A stretch of DNA of 64,000 nucleotides, taken from Dendrocalamus latiflorus (lineage: Eukaryota > Streptophyta > Magnoliopsida > Poales > Poaceae). The stretch covers positions 41,479,122 to 41,543,121 of the forward strand of contig CM029653.1 in the NCBI GenBank assembly GCA_017311315.1, read 5' to 3'. The position numbers and the translations under genes are program-made. The notes beneath the pieces were generated by a model, which saw nothing but the letters and a program-made list of their open reading frames with translations, was not told where the DNA came from and ran no database searches. Positions 41,524-52,976 of the stretch are shown here, one piece after another (the first letter of the stretch is position 1; the number at the start of each line of letters is the position of its first letter).

Positions 41524-41697
41524 CCACATGTACATGGACATCCATGTACTTATTCATCCATCCAAAGTGCTCCGAGATTTGTGGAAGGTCATTAAAATTA
41601 TTAGATGATGGGGTGTTGGTTTGAACTTGGAATTTTGCATCAATCTTGAAGCACATTTTATGGCGATGACAGTACATGGACGTCCATGTACATGTGG
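41524..41697. repeat. Small fold-back element with palindromic ends
   Basis: The 27-bp ends (41524-41550, 41671-41697) are inverted copies beginning CCACATGTACATGGAC. Each end itself contains the near-perfect or perfect 20-bp palindrome GTACATGGACGTCCATGTAC. No coding sequence; no clear target duplication. Confidence 0.65.
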
Positions 41698-41859
41698 GAA
41701 AACCATTCTCAAAAAGATTCTGCATACTAAACATGAATGCACAATCAATTTAACATCTTTCCAAACAATGGTGATCCCATCTTGTAATTTCAAGTTTTCA
41801 AGTGTGGATAATTTCCATGTATTTGACTTGCATACTTGAGATAAAAGGGATGTCATGGA

Positions 41860-42247
41860 ATAGCATCATGTAGGACAATGGTTCAGTGTCAGCGTTCTAA
41901 TTGCAGCTTATTGATGCTGCTGTTTATCTGTCTGCTCTTCTTGGTTGACGTAACAATTATACGGAACTACCTAATAATCTGATTTAATGTTACATGGTAC
42001 TATAATTAGCTAATTCTAAACTTTCCAAGAGCTAAGAACTTCTATAATTGGCCAATTGCCTAATCCGAAGCCTCCCAAGATTTAAGACCTTCACTTCAAT
42101 AACAGGACAACAATAGCAAAACAACAAAAGCTAAACCTTTCGACCAAAAGTAACAGGTTATAACAAGCAACCAAAAGCAGTAGGCTAAACTCAACAGCAA
42201 TGACCGTAAACAATTTCAAAAGGGTCTAGATGATCACTGAGTGACTA
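41860..42247 (-). other. Probable distal 3' UTR of the coiled-coil gene
   Basis: This DNA lies just beyond the LTR insertion placed 47 bp after the gene's stop codon. Before that insertion it directly continued the transcript's 3' end. It is T-rich on the minus strand and has no frame of its own. That it is 3' UTR is inference from position. Confidence 0.45.
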
Positions 42248-42509
42248 TGTCATAGACGTGGGCCTTAGGCCTAGTCGGTTCATTATTAGGAATTAGAGAT
42301 TATATTCTATTTGAGTTAGAGATTAGTTTCCATTGTTAGGGATATAATTAGAGATAGGATATGAGTTTCCATATTATTAGAGATAGGATTGGAATTAGAT
42401 TCGATCTGTTAGGGGGAGCCCATCTATATAAGAGGGCTACCGCATGCTATTGAGAGCAATCAGGGAAATATCGCCATCCTCTTGGTGGTGTTTACCCCGG
42501 TTCATAACA
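42248..42509 (+). repeat. 5' LTR of 1.9-kb element
   Basis: TGTCATAGACGTGG...GGTTCATAACA, with a CTATATAAGAG TATA box near 42423. Identical to the 3' LTR. Confidence 0.95.
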
Positions 42510-42554
42510 ATTTGGTATCAGAGCCGTCGATCCCTTCCCACGACTTCTGCTACC

Positions 42555-43661
42555 ATGGGTTCTGCGATTCCTCCTATTGCCGAGTCATTGGCCATAATGA
42601 AAGCTAGCGCTGAGAAGATGGCCAGCGGCAACCTCAGCAAAGGGTTGGGGGAAGCCTTCCTCAACCTGCATGCTTTATTAGAGAAGATCTTGAAGGAGCG
42701 GGAGGAGGAGAAACAAGAGACAAAGTACCAGCCTGATCATCCAACACCAGATCCCCAGATCACCATATCACCAGATCGTCAACAACAACAAGACAAAAAA
42801 CCCTCCATTCATCTGCTGCCAGCTCCCATTGCCGTAGCGCCTCCATCCAACGCCCCAGCAAAAAGAGATGTCGCCGGCGATCTGCTGAAGTCGTTGCCGC
42901 CGCCAGGAGCCCTAGATCCGCTCGAGCGAGGTCGGCTGTCATCCGTCGGCCGCCGCCCCCGCAGGCCGCCGCCCCGTCTGCTGCTGCTCCGCCGGCCGCC
43001 GCGGTTCACCGTCGCCGTCGTCGGTCGCGAGTCGCCATCCGTCGCGCGGGCCGTCTCTGCCTGCGCCACCGCCACCCGCCCGGGCCGTCTCCGCTCGAGT
43101 CGCAGGGCCACCTTCGCCTGGGTCGCGGCCGCTTCACCTGTTGCCGGTCCCGCGTTCGAAGACGCCGACCGCCGCCGCGTGGCCCCTCCTCTGCGCCGAT
43201 GGCGCGCCGCTGTTCTGCAGCTTCCGCCGCATCCACTCGGGCCGTCCGGGCCGCCCCACCCCGGTCCGCCGCCGCTCGGGAGATCCTCACCCACACCAGA
43301 TCGGCCGCCGCCGCTCGGGAAATCCGCACCAGATCGGCCGCGCCGTCGCTCGGGAGATCTTCGGGCTGCCGCTCGGGAGCCATCTTCTTGCCGCCGCCGC
43401 CGGCTCCCGATCGCGGTCGTCTCGCGCGCCCGAGGCTGTCGAGCAGGGTCGCCGCTCGGGAGTTGGGCCGCCGCTCGGGAACCCATCTTCGCGCCGTCGC
43501 CGGCGGCTCCCGATCGAGGACGACGCTATCGCCACCGCCGCCCCCGACTCCACCGACTTCTGCCGCCGCTCCCGCCGACCCGCCGACCCGCCAATCGCCG
43601 TCGCAGATCCTCTGTCGCCGACTCCTCTGTCTTTGAGTCTCGGTCGGGTTGGAGACTTTAG
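42555..43661 (+). CDS. Reading frame of the 1.9-kb element, gag-like N-terminus with GC-rich tail
   Basis: 368 aa from the ATG at 42555, about 30 nt after the primer-binding site. Residues 1-70 (MGSAIPPIAESLAIMKASAE..., then a helix and EREEEKQE) look like the start of a retrotransposon gag. Residues from about 110 on are Arg/Pro/Ala-rich and come from GC-rich DNA without recognisable domains. No zinc knuckle, protease or polymerase. The frame may be translated, but a functional product is doubtful; the GC-rich part may be captured host DNA. Confidence 0.4.
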   Translation: MGSAIPPIAESLAIMKASAEKMASGNLSKGLGEAFLNLHALLEKILKEREEEKQETKYQPDHPTPDPQITISPDRQQQQDKKPSIHLLPAPIAVAPPSNAPAKRDVAGDLLKSLPPPGALDPLERGRLSSVGRRPRRPPPRLLLLRRPPRFTVAVVGRESPSVARAVSACATATRPGRLRSSRRATFAWVAAASPVAGPAFEDADRRRVAPPLRRWRAAVLQLPPHPLGPSGPPHPGPPPLGRSSPTPDRPPPLGKSAPDRPRRRSGDLRAAAREPSSCRRRRLPIAVVSRARGCRAGSPLGSWAAAREPIFAPSPAAPDRGRRYRHRRPRLHRLLPPLPPTRRPANRRRRSSVADSSVFESRSGWRL

Positions 43662-43917
43662 TCTCGATCGGTTTTGATTGTAAACCGATCGGGAAAAAAA
43701 ATCAAAAAAAAATATAAAAACTTCTTTTGCAGGCATTATGTACAGAAGGTGCTACACTTCGTCTAGCCTTGTCCCGCTTGGATCTGGCCGGTCGTCTTCA
43801 TCCGCTGCAGGACCCCACCATCGTTCATCTTCTACATCGGCGTCGAAGGTCTTCCATTGACGTCATGACCGCTACCTAGCAGCTCGAGGACGAGCTGCAT
43901 GTCCAGGAGGGGTGTAA

Positions 43918-44179
43918 TGTCATAGACGTGGGCCTTAGGCCTAGTCGGTTCATTATTAGGAATTAGAGATTATATTCTATTTGAGTTAGAGATTAGTTTC
44001 CATTGTTAGGGATATAATTAGAGATAGGATATGAGTTTCCATATTATTAGAGATAGGATTGGAATTAGATTCGATCTGTTAGGGGGAGCCCATCTATATA
44101 AGAGGGCTACCGCATGCTATTGAGAGCAATCAGGGAAATATCGCCATCCTCTTGGTGGTGTTTACCCCGGTTCATAACA
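43918..44179 (+). repeat. 3' LTR of 1.9-kb element
   Basis: 262 bp, no difference seen from the 5' LTR; followed by GACTA. Confidence 0.95.
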
Positions 44180-44231
44180 GACTATGTTTTTAATCGGAGT
44201 ATGAAATCATACCTAATGACATGCCACTGCC

Positions 44232-47200
44232 TCATCTTCTGGAAATGTATGCGGTCCCTGTAGACCTAGAATATAGGAGAAATTTACAGCAGATCAGAAT
44301 TGGAAAGGTGTCTTAACACTGCATCAGAAATAGATCATACCTCCCCTGTTGCTTTCCTCCATAACCATGTCTGATATTACTCCCACCTTTGTCATGAATA
44401 GGGAGACCAGCTCGCTCATTTCTTCCTCCATTTGCAGCTACGGCATGCATAGATGACTGCCCAGGTTGAACTTCATATGAAAAACCATTTTCTTGGATGC
44501 CTTTTACTTTGTTTGAAATTGTTACATCGCTAATCCCCTGAACAATGTTAACACTTTGGTGTTGATCACCGGCTTTGGGGATATGTGAACACTTGTCAAA
44601 CTGATCTCCATAGTTAGTTGTAGTGGAGCCATTTCCAGATGGCATTGTATTTGAAGATCTGGAATCAACAACAGGCCCTCTCTTTTGCCGAGTGCTCTGT
44701 GCCACAGGAGTAACAGCAACTGAAGGCAATAACGATGAGTAAGGAGCAGATGATGCAGCAGCAGCAATTTTAGCAGCAGTTGTAGTAGCCGAAATGATCT
44801 GTTGTGCTCCTTCAAGAAGGTGAATAAAGTCCCCTTCAATCACAAAGAGCTGCAGACGCAATAAATGTATCAATAACGGAAATGATCCATATGCTGACTA
44901 AATTGTTATGTGGAAAATAAACAAACCTCTGGATGACTAGCCACAAAATCGTCTAGCTTCCCATAATGCTTCTTATAGTCATGCCAGTGAAGAGGAGCCA
45001 ACATTTTCCCAAGCCTATTTGGTAGCTGAGGAAAAATTGCACATGAATCAGAAAATGTTCCACTAAACATACAATTCCCATAAGGTCATGGGAAAATGCT
45101 CAACAACTTGAAGATGGCAAGTAACTCACAGTTGAACTAATCCTGATTCGGCCATCAGGTCCAGCAGGAACTGCACGAACAATGCAAGCCAAAAGGGATC
45201 TCTCATCTAGGAGGGCAGGCTCCTTTGGTATGCAAGGTAGTAGTGAACCCAAACCACCACCCGCAGATGTAAGTGTGTCAGCCTGATTCACAACATTAGA
45301 AGTGAACTCTGCTGCACTATTTTTGAAGTGGATCTGGGTAGTTGATGCAGCAAAATTTGAAGTTTTATGCTGCTGCCTAGGTACATGCTCCTCGGACTGC
45401 TTGCCAGATACAACTTTCTCATCCTGGTTGCATGTACAGCATGCGTGATATGAGATGCTTACACAGTAAATGGAAATTTAGGAAGAAAAGCAGTAAATTA
45501 GAAACCTTCAATTCAGTTTTTTGCTCTTGATGTTCAAACTTTCCGGTAGGGGTGACATTTGGAGATGAATCCTGGGCTTTTTGCTGCTCATTGTAAACTA
45601 AATGTTCGGTTACATTGGATTCCATAACCTGTAAACAGTTTTTTGTAGAACAAATCAGGTTAACAGGGCTAAGCTGAACAAAAAGAAACAAATAATAAGC
45701 AAAAAGACAACCTTTGGTTCATGAGTTGATTCGAAAACCACACTCGTGGAACGTTGTTGTTGCTTCCCATGGGTTGTAAGGTGTTCTTGATGGGTTATTT
45801 GAGAATGCTTAGAAGAAAGCTCATCGTTATTACTAGCATCTGGTTGTAACGCATTCTCGTCTGATTGGGATGGCTGATAGTTTGTTTCATCTGATGTTTG
45901 TGAGGCATTTTGTGCTTCCTAAACGATACAAAATTATTTCCAAATCGCAAGATGTCACATTGTCAGCAAAATTATGATACACTAAGCAGAGTGCTTCAAG
46001 AGTATAATTACCTGTTGATTGGGCCAGCTTAGGTTTGGTTGAATTGTAGACTGTGACTGAAAACTACCGAATTGAGGAGCACCAGAGTTGGGCAATGCTA
46101 AAGATTGAGGTATACCTTGAGGATGCATCATATAAGAATGCATCCCAGCCCCAGAAGGAAGAAAGCCACCTATTCCCAATAGTGAAGATGGAGCAACAGG
46201 TACAGCAGAGGCGCTATTTCCCTGGAAGCAATAAAGGTAAAACCTCTCAAGAATGTTTCTTGACGAGAATGAAATAGAAGGGTCCACACAATTCAACAAG
46301 ATATAGTATTGCTGAAATAGAAGGGAGAACAGATCACGTAAAGACATGCTAACACAACAAATAGACATAACTGAAATGCCACACAACACTATTTGCAGTA
46401 CACTATAACAAAGTCACCCGGCCAATATTGAACAATATGTTTTGCATCTTCCAATGATAGCCACCATAACTGTTTATAGAAGTTACTCAAAATCAATAAT
46501 ACCTTTACGGAACCATCAGCACTTCCATTATTTTTCAGTGACTGGCTGCTGTCTGTTGTTGCATTACCATTTGTAGCCATGTTGTTCCTTTTGCTTTGAA
46601 CCAATGATGATTCAGCTGAGCCCTCCTGAGCAGCTTGTGAACCATCTTTTTGTACTCCAGTCCGTTCTCTTAACTCAGTTAGTTCTAGCTGAAGTTGTTG
46701 TATTGTATGCAGAAAACCCCGTTGCATTTCAACATACTGGGGAAGAACAAGAGGAGGTAGTGAAGAGTATGCTAATATGAGTATATGACACAGTGAATAT
46801 TGATGAAATACGAAAGCACAATAATTTAATAGAAGCCCCAAGCCCCAAAGCATACATGAATAACAGAAAGAAAAGGCATCTACTGACCTAAACAACTTAC
46901 CTGTTGCTGGAAACTAATCCAATATTGATTAAATTGTTCAGTACGCTCACGTAACTCAGCTTGCAGGGACTGAGACTGTAAAACATCCATTTCTTGAACT
47001 CGTGCCACCCAAGCATGAGCTTCCCTCAACTGTTCATCTTTGTAAAGAATGTTCTCTTGAGCAACCCTATGCTGGAAAAATAAAATGTTCATTGGTGAGT
47101 GGCTGAATGTTAAAGTAGTAAAGTGTGTTACAAGCATTTTGAATTTCAGCAGGTAATCTTGCAACAATACTGAGCATTCATGAAGAAATTTCTCCACAAA

Positions 47201-50007
47201 CAAATAACCCTTTCATTGCTAAGACATGGATACAAAGAACTAATGCAACACAAATAATGCCTGAGATTCTCTCTTGAGACAAGATAGTTTTGTACCAACA
47301 AAGAATACTGAGAAACCATGCCATTAGGAAGGAAATTGAAATATTGGGAAGTCGAAAGTACCTAATTTACAACATTCAGTACATTTTATTAGGATATTAC
47401 TGCAGTGCATTCATTAAGAGACTAATTTGAAACTCACATTCGTTAATGATTTAAAAGTTGTAACAGCTCTTCATGAGATAGCGCAAACTAGGATACTGTT
47501 ATCTGTACACTGTCGTAAAAATGTTATGGGTTTTAATGAAGTGGGAGCTTAACCACATAATGCATAGACCATCTAAAATATAATGAAAAAAGATAGGGCT
47601 AGAGAAGAATACTTGTTCCTCTAATGCGAGAAATTGACTTTCTTTTTCTCGCAGATGCTCTTGGAGATCATGAATTTGTTTAAGATGTTGGCCTCTTTCA
47701 GCTTCAGAATTGTCACGTTCCCTTCTGCACAAAATAAGAAAACATCAAGCATAAATTCTAGTTTTTACAATCAAACTTTTGATCAAGAGAGCGAAAATAG
47801 CACTTGTCAGATTGCGAACTAAAAATGTATACAAAATGCTTGCTCCATAACAAAATTATATTTTGGCCATGCATGTCAAGCTGTCAACCCATGCATGAAT
47901 AGGTAATGATATGTTGTGGTCCTTTGGGTCAAAAAATAAGAGATCCAGCGAGGTAGCTTAGCACAAAAGCAGTCCATAGAGCAAATTGATACTTCCCATT
48001 TATGGTCCAGCACTCTGGATGTTGCTTGCAAGTTTAAATGAGTGCAATTTCTCAACTGTATTACTCTAACTTCTGAAATATGGTTCCATGCTACAAGATA
48101 CTAGAAACAGCAATAGTACCTGACAGTTGCAAGCTCCTTGGTCTGTTCTCTAAGAAGATCCTGATTTGCCCACACCTGCCAAAAAGAATCAAAGACAACA
48201 ATAGAGATAATCACTTCTCAATCTCTCATTGTGAATAGTGCAAAACTAACAGGAAAGACCACAAACTGTTTGATGGTCAATCTTCAAAGCATCCAATTCC
48301 CTATCCTTATCATCCAATTTCACTTCCAGCTCAAGAATGTACTTCTCCCTTTCATGCAGTTGTTCCTGTTCAATACGGACATCAGTTTTTTTCCCAAACA
48401 AGGGCAAAACAATCTGCACATCAATCGTATTACCATATAGACAAGATGCTATATAGACAACGGCAAAACAATCTGCACATCAATTGTATTACCATAGACA
48501 AGATGCTCTAGGTGTAACTGAAACGACTTAAGGTAACCAGCAAGGCAATGTGCAGATGAAATCAAACCATAAGGCCAGACAAGTTCACTAGGAGCTACCT
48601 GCATCTTATCATTGTAGCAATAATCAACCAACAATGGTGCATCACATAAGTACATAACTATGAGCATTAGCTGCCATTCAACTTTGTTGATCAGCGGATA
48701 ACCATGTAACCACAGAGCAAGACAACATTATCAATGTATAAATTTATCACAGCATAAAGACCTAGGGCCTGTTTGGATGGACTAGTACTAGTTGTTAGCT
48801 AGGACTAGTTGTTAGCTGACTAGTAGTTAGCTGGCTAAAGATTAGCCCAGTCCTGTTTGGATCCAAGGACTAATAAGTGCTACTATCTCAGTGCAAAGTC
48901 TGTTATACCCCTATGCATGGTGGTCTGGGAGGGTTGGCGTGGGTATCAACGTCTTTTTTCTATCCGGCTGGTCCTTTAGCCCTCATTAGCTGGGTTTGAT
49001 GGACTAGTTGGCTAACAATTAGTTGGGGTTTTGGCTAAACTTTAGCCCACCCATTAGCCCTCCTGTTTGGATCCTCAAGGGCTAAAGTTTAGCAACTAGT
49101 TGTTAGCCCAAGGGATCCAAACAGGGTCCTATTTCATTCAGTAAGCAACCAGAAATTAAGCTCAAAAGGACTCCTACTGAGCTGCACTATATCCGCCAAC
49201 ATAAGGCAGTACTCAACCACTTTGAAAAAAAACAATATAACACATAATTACTTCCATTTCAAAAATATAACGCTACCACCAAAGGTGGTACCTACTGTCT
49301 GCCATCATGCCTACCGAAATTATCAATAAATGTAGTACTTCCCAAGCAACCAATAACAGTACAGACTACAGACGATCAATGAGTTATATCTACTTCCTTC
49401 AACCTGGTGAGTAGGGAAACATGAAACACACGAAAGCAAAAGCAAAAGCAAAAGAAACGACCTTGAGCTTGGCCACAGCTGCTACATGTTCCTTGACAGC
49501 TGCCTCGAAGCTGTGCTGCGCCTCTACGATCTGTGGGTGCGCGATGGCCTGCGCGCGCAGCTCAATCTCGACCTGCTGCAGCTCCTCCCGCTGCCGCACG
49601 ACGCTCTGCAGGCGCTGCTGCAGGATGTCCTCGCTGAGCCCCCCGCTCCCGTCGATGGTGATCGAGCAGAAGCCCTCCAGCCCTCCCGCCCCGTCCTGCA
49701 CCAAAACCCAATCTCCCACCGTTACAAACCACGTCACGCATCAATCACCGAGCGGTGGAAGCAAGCACGCACCTCGTAGATGACTCTGTCCTCGGACTGC
49801 CCCATCTTCGCGGGCTCCGCGGCATCCTAAACACCAGAACAACAACACGGGAGACGCGAAGTGAGTACGATAGCAGGAACGGATGGTGGTGGAGAAGGGT
49901 TTTATCGTGTGGAGGGTGAGAAGCAGCGGGACGACCTCGGCGCCATTGGTGCGGAGGGGGCCGTCGGGGACGGCGCGCCACTCCTTGCGCGCCGCCGCGG
50001 CCTCCAT
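44232..50007 (-). CDS. Coiled-coil plant protein of unknown function, 15 exons, 835 aa
   Basis: CDS on minus: exons 50007-49936, 49826-49773, 49695-49462, 48365-48267, 48175-48120, 47724-47613, 47071-46901, 46736-46503, 46221-46012, 45918-45712, 45628-45506, 45423-45130, 45025-44927, 44849-44341, 44265-44232. All introns are GT-AG and the lengths sum to 2508 nt in frame. Start: MEAAAARKEWRAVPDGPLRT, then GQSEDRVIYEDGAGG. Residues ~75-300 form long coiled coils (EREKYILELEVKLDDK, REKESQFLALEEQ). The middle is Gln/Ser/Asn-rich. Near residue ~600 is a compact conserved domain, LPNRLGKMLAPLHWHDYKKH then YGKLDDFVASHPELFVIEGD. I know this pattern only from uncharacterised plant proteins; an RNA or scaffold role would be a guess. 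The gene looks intact. The 3' UTR is split by a young LTR element. Confidence 0.85.
48765..49129. mobile_element. Tourist-like MITE in intron 3 of the coiled-coil gene
   Basis: Ends GGGCCTGTTTGGATGGA and, inverted, GGACCCTGTTTGGATCC. The interior has repeated CTAGTTGTTAGCC motifs in both orientations. The duplication cannot be fixed (possibly TA or CTA). It lies wholly in the 1.1-kb intron between exons 3 and 4. Confidence 0.7.
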
Positions 50008-50356
50008 CTCGCGGGATCGGGATCCGGCGGCGGCTAGGGTTTTGGCTCCGCGCCTCGGATCGCGAGGAGGAGAAAGTGAGCGCGCGCGAGGACGAGGAGG
50101 GGGCCCTGGCCAGGGTCTACGCGCGCGGCGGAGGCGGCGATCGGAGAGCGGAAGCGGAAAATTTTGGGGGATTTCTGCGGGGGCGTGCGATTTGGGGAAG
50201 GAGATAGAAGAGTGTATGTGTGTGTGTGTGTGTGTACGGAAGCAGCGGATGTTGAGGTGAGGTGAGGGCTTTGGTCGGGTGAGCCGGTCAGGCCGGTCAA
50301 CGAGTCCCCGCGGCCCGTGGCTGGGTTGGGAAAACTTCCAAATGTTGCATGATTGC
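50008..50356 (-). promoter_or_regulatory. 5' UTR and core promoter of the coiled-coil gene
   Basis: GC-rich, CT-rich leader typical of grass genes directly precedes the ATG at 50007. It includes a (TG)10 microsatellite (50215-50235, CA on the transcribed strand). The upstream limit is a MITE at 50357. No convincing TATA box. Confidence 0.5.
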
Positions 50357-50709
50357 GGGTGCCTTTGGTTGAGCTTTTGGGAGCTGCTTTTACTTCTAAA
50401 AAGCCAAAAGCCAACCAAAGGGGTAGAAACCAGAAGCTGCTTTTTCAGAAGCAGCTACTTTTGGGTAGTACAGTTTTGAAAGCATTTTAGACCCTGCTTT
50501 TGACTTTTGGCTTTCTGCTTTTTGAAATGGTGAAAATAGAGAGCTGTTTCACAGTTGTTTCAAGGAAAATAGAGATAGGAAGTAAGTTTTATACTTGTTT
50601 GAACCAAACAGCTTACAGCTTTTCCACAGCCCACAACCTACAGCAGCTTTTCCACAGCCCACAGCTCACAGCAGCTTTTTCAGAAGTCACAGCTCAACCA
50701 AACACACCC
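50357..50709. mobile_element. MITE with GGGTG termini and 3-bp duplication (copy 2)
   Basis: 353 bp, closely similar to 33515-33860, starting GGGTGCCTTTGGTTGAGCT and flanked by TGC on both sides (50354-50356, 50710-50712). It sits about 350 bp upstream of the coiled-coil gene's start codon. Confidence 0.87.
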
Positions 50710-50879
50710 TGCATCTTGTCATTCTTGGGCAATAGAAGATACTTTTGTCGGGTGTTTATATTTCTGTGTGAAGATTACCGGAGCAGCAATGGAAGATCTT
50801 GCTAGGAGTTATTTTGTTTCATGCAATAGTTTGTTTGCAATTTCTATATTTTACTGTATCCAAGAAAAGTATATCAAGC

Positions 50880-51175
50880 TGTTGGATCATGCATGTAATG
50901 TGAGGATATTTACGTTGTAATATTACGGTATGTGGATATTTACCTAAACTCAGTCCGAATAGATTACTCCGATCTAAGTGTTCTAGTATATTACTTTTGT
51001 CTCTTCCTTGATTTGAAAGAAAGGCTCCACTTCATGGCTACATATTGTACATACACATAGGGATCACATACTCACCCATCAATAAAGTTGAGAGACTACC
51101 AGACTACATTGTGTGTGCTCCTTTATTTCTCATTCTTTCATGATCGTTCGTCGGCAACGCGACCTCGATCCTACA
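50880..51175 (+). mobile_element. 5' LTR of a decayed copia element
   Basis: Starts TGTTGGATCATGCATG and ends TCGATCCTACA. It is followed by ACACGTTATCGACACGA, a primer-binding context common in grass copia elements. The internal region continues at 51176-52976 and again beyond the CACTA insertion at 62997. No matching 3' LTR is within the window. Confidence 0.6.
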
Positions 51176-52976
51176 ACACGTTATCGACACGATAACACTC
51201 TCGCTAAGGCCTTCCGGTATATTGTCGATTATCGATCTATTTCAATTCAATTCGTAGTGTTTATTTGGCTCTTCATTTTCCACGTGCACCCCAAAGACAT
51301 CCGCGTCGTGTCAGGACATCGCCAAAGAGCTTACCGAGTTGCGCCACACCATCATTGTCGTCACGTCCCTCATCCGCCACCACCGCAGTCGCCACATCGT
51401 GTCACCTGCGGGAGCTGCCACAACCGAGAGAGCCACCTAGGGTTAGGGTAACCCTAGAGCCGGCCTTTGAACCGACTCCACATTAGCCGAGGAACCCACG
51501 TGGACCGGATCAGGCCATCGGGCCCAATCGCGACTTAGTTGGGCATAAGTACGTGCCGATCACTAGTATTTTGTTGTTAGGCCCTTAGGTTTTCATGTAT
51601 TTGTGGGGGAGAATTTTGCAGATTAGACCCCAAATCTTTTGGGTTTTCGATCTGAGGGCTTCCTCTCATGGAAATTTTGCAATTGAAACCCTGGAAGAGT
51701 TTGGTTTTATTATTTTAGTCTTTTGAAGCTTTATTAATTACTAGAAATTGTTTTCTATGCTTAGAAAATTACTAGAAATTGCTATAATGTTGTACTCACG
51801 TGTTTTGACTGATGTGACCTATTTATGAGCCAATTACTAATTGTTGCATTACAATTGTGTAGGCAATATGACTGGTACAAGGATTGTGCCGAAAAGAGAA
51901 TTCCTATAATTGTGTCATGACTGCTTCAATTACCTTTACTAATAGTTGGAACTTATGGATTACCTCACAGCTAGGTATATGCATTCTATCCTAAATAGGG
52001 GAGGATATGCATCTGCTGCAAACAAAGCATGGGTCGTTATTCATATCACGAACCACCGATGGGTTGAACTAAGCTTGTAGCTCATAACCATTAGAGACCC
52101 TTGCAATCTCTGGGAAGCCTTAAAGGAATGTTTTGATAACCTACAAAGGCGGCGTCTTTGCCTCGAGGCTTTCAACACTCAGGAAACATTGGATATGCAG
52201 GCTTACAATTATGTATCTGCATTCAACCTGAAACCTTGTGAGCACTGCCAATGTTCTAAATATGCTCGGAACAAACATAACAGAAGATGATAAGTTTGAG
52301 CATGCTATCTCAGCCCTCCCGGCAGCAATGGTTACTATTGCAACAATTCAATGGGAAAGGCAGATTAAGAAGTATAACGTCCTGCTAGGTTCTCTCCTTG
52401 ACATGGAGAGAAAGGGTGGTCCACCTAGGTACACCAATGGGGAAGTTTCTCCCTCATGGCACAACATGGTAGAAAAACAAGCGCAACTTCATGAGAAGAG
52501 GTTGTAGGGGTGGTCGCAAATCAAGGAGAGTTCAGAGTTCTCTATACTACACCCTTGTAAGTGAAGACAACGAAAGAAAGCCTAGTTAAGGTTGGGACAT
52601 AGCAATTGTGCCTCTCCCAAAGTTATCCACTAAATATTAAGAGTCAATTCATGTAAATTTTAGGATAGTGTTACAATATAAAACACCGTGTTTTTATCTT
52701 AAGAGTTAACAATTAGGAATTAAAGAGTGTAATATCTTGTTCAATAACATTTTCCCAATTTATGTGTGTAATTTGTCTTGCATTTATTTTTTATGTAATG
52801 TTTTAATTCATGGAAATTATATTTTTCTGCTTATATAATAAGTACAATCAATGGAAGATGAATAAGAAATCTGTCTCATCAATAGGTGCACCATGAATAC
52901 TATCCTCAAGGGTATGAGATACTTTCAAACTTTGAGCAAGAAAATTGACAATGTGATAACCATAGCTAGCAACTGT
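51176..52976 (+). pseudogene. Decayed copia leader and gag
   Basis: The leader runs to about 51870. Fragments of UBN2-type gag follow in shifting frames: LWEALKECFDNLQRRRLCLE (~52110-52170), then TEDDKFEHAISALPAAMVTI (~52270-52330). Several stops and frameshifts kill the frame. TGT at 52974-52976 is the left target duplication of the CACTA element. Confidence 0.65.

Larger units (their letters stand above)
42248..44179 (+). mobile_element. Young non-autonomous LTR retrotransposon, 1932 bp
   Basis: Two LTRs of 262 bp (42248-42509, 43918-44179) are identical by eye and are flanked by the perfect duplication GACTA (42243-42247, 44180-44184). A primer-binding site TGGTATCAGAGC lies at 42513-42524, and a purine-rich tract (CCAGGAGGGGTGTAA) precedes the 3' LTR. 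The interior is only 1.4 kb: a gag-like start, a GC-rich unrelated middle, and the end of a gypsy-type polyprotein (QLEDELHVQEG) just before the 3' LTR. It is therefore an internally deleted derivative copied in trans. It is inserted in the 3' UTR of the minus-strand gene at 44232-50007. Confidence 0.93.

Noticed and set aside
42513..42524. Possibility that the 1.9-kb element is a solo LTR pair from two insertions
   Set aside because: One primer-binding site, one purine tract and a single shared GACTA duplication show one element.
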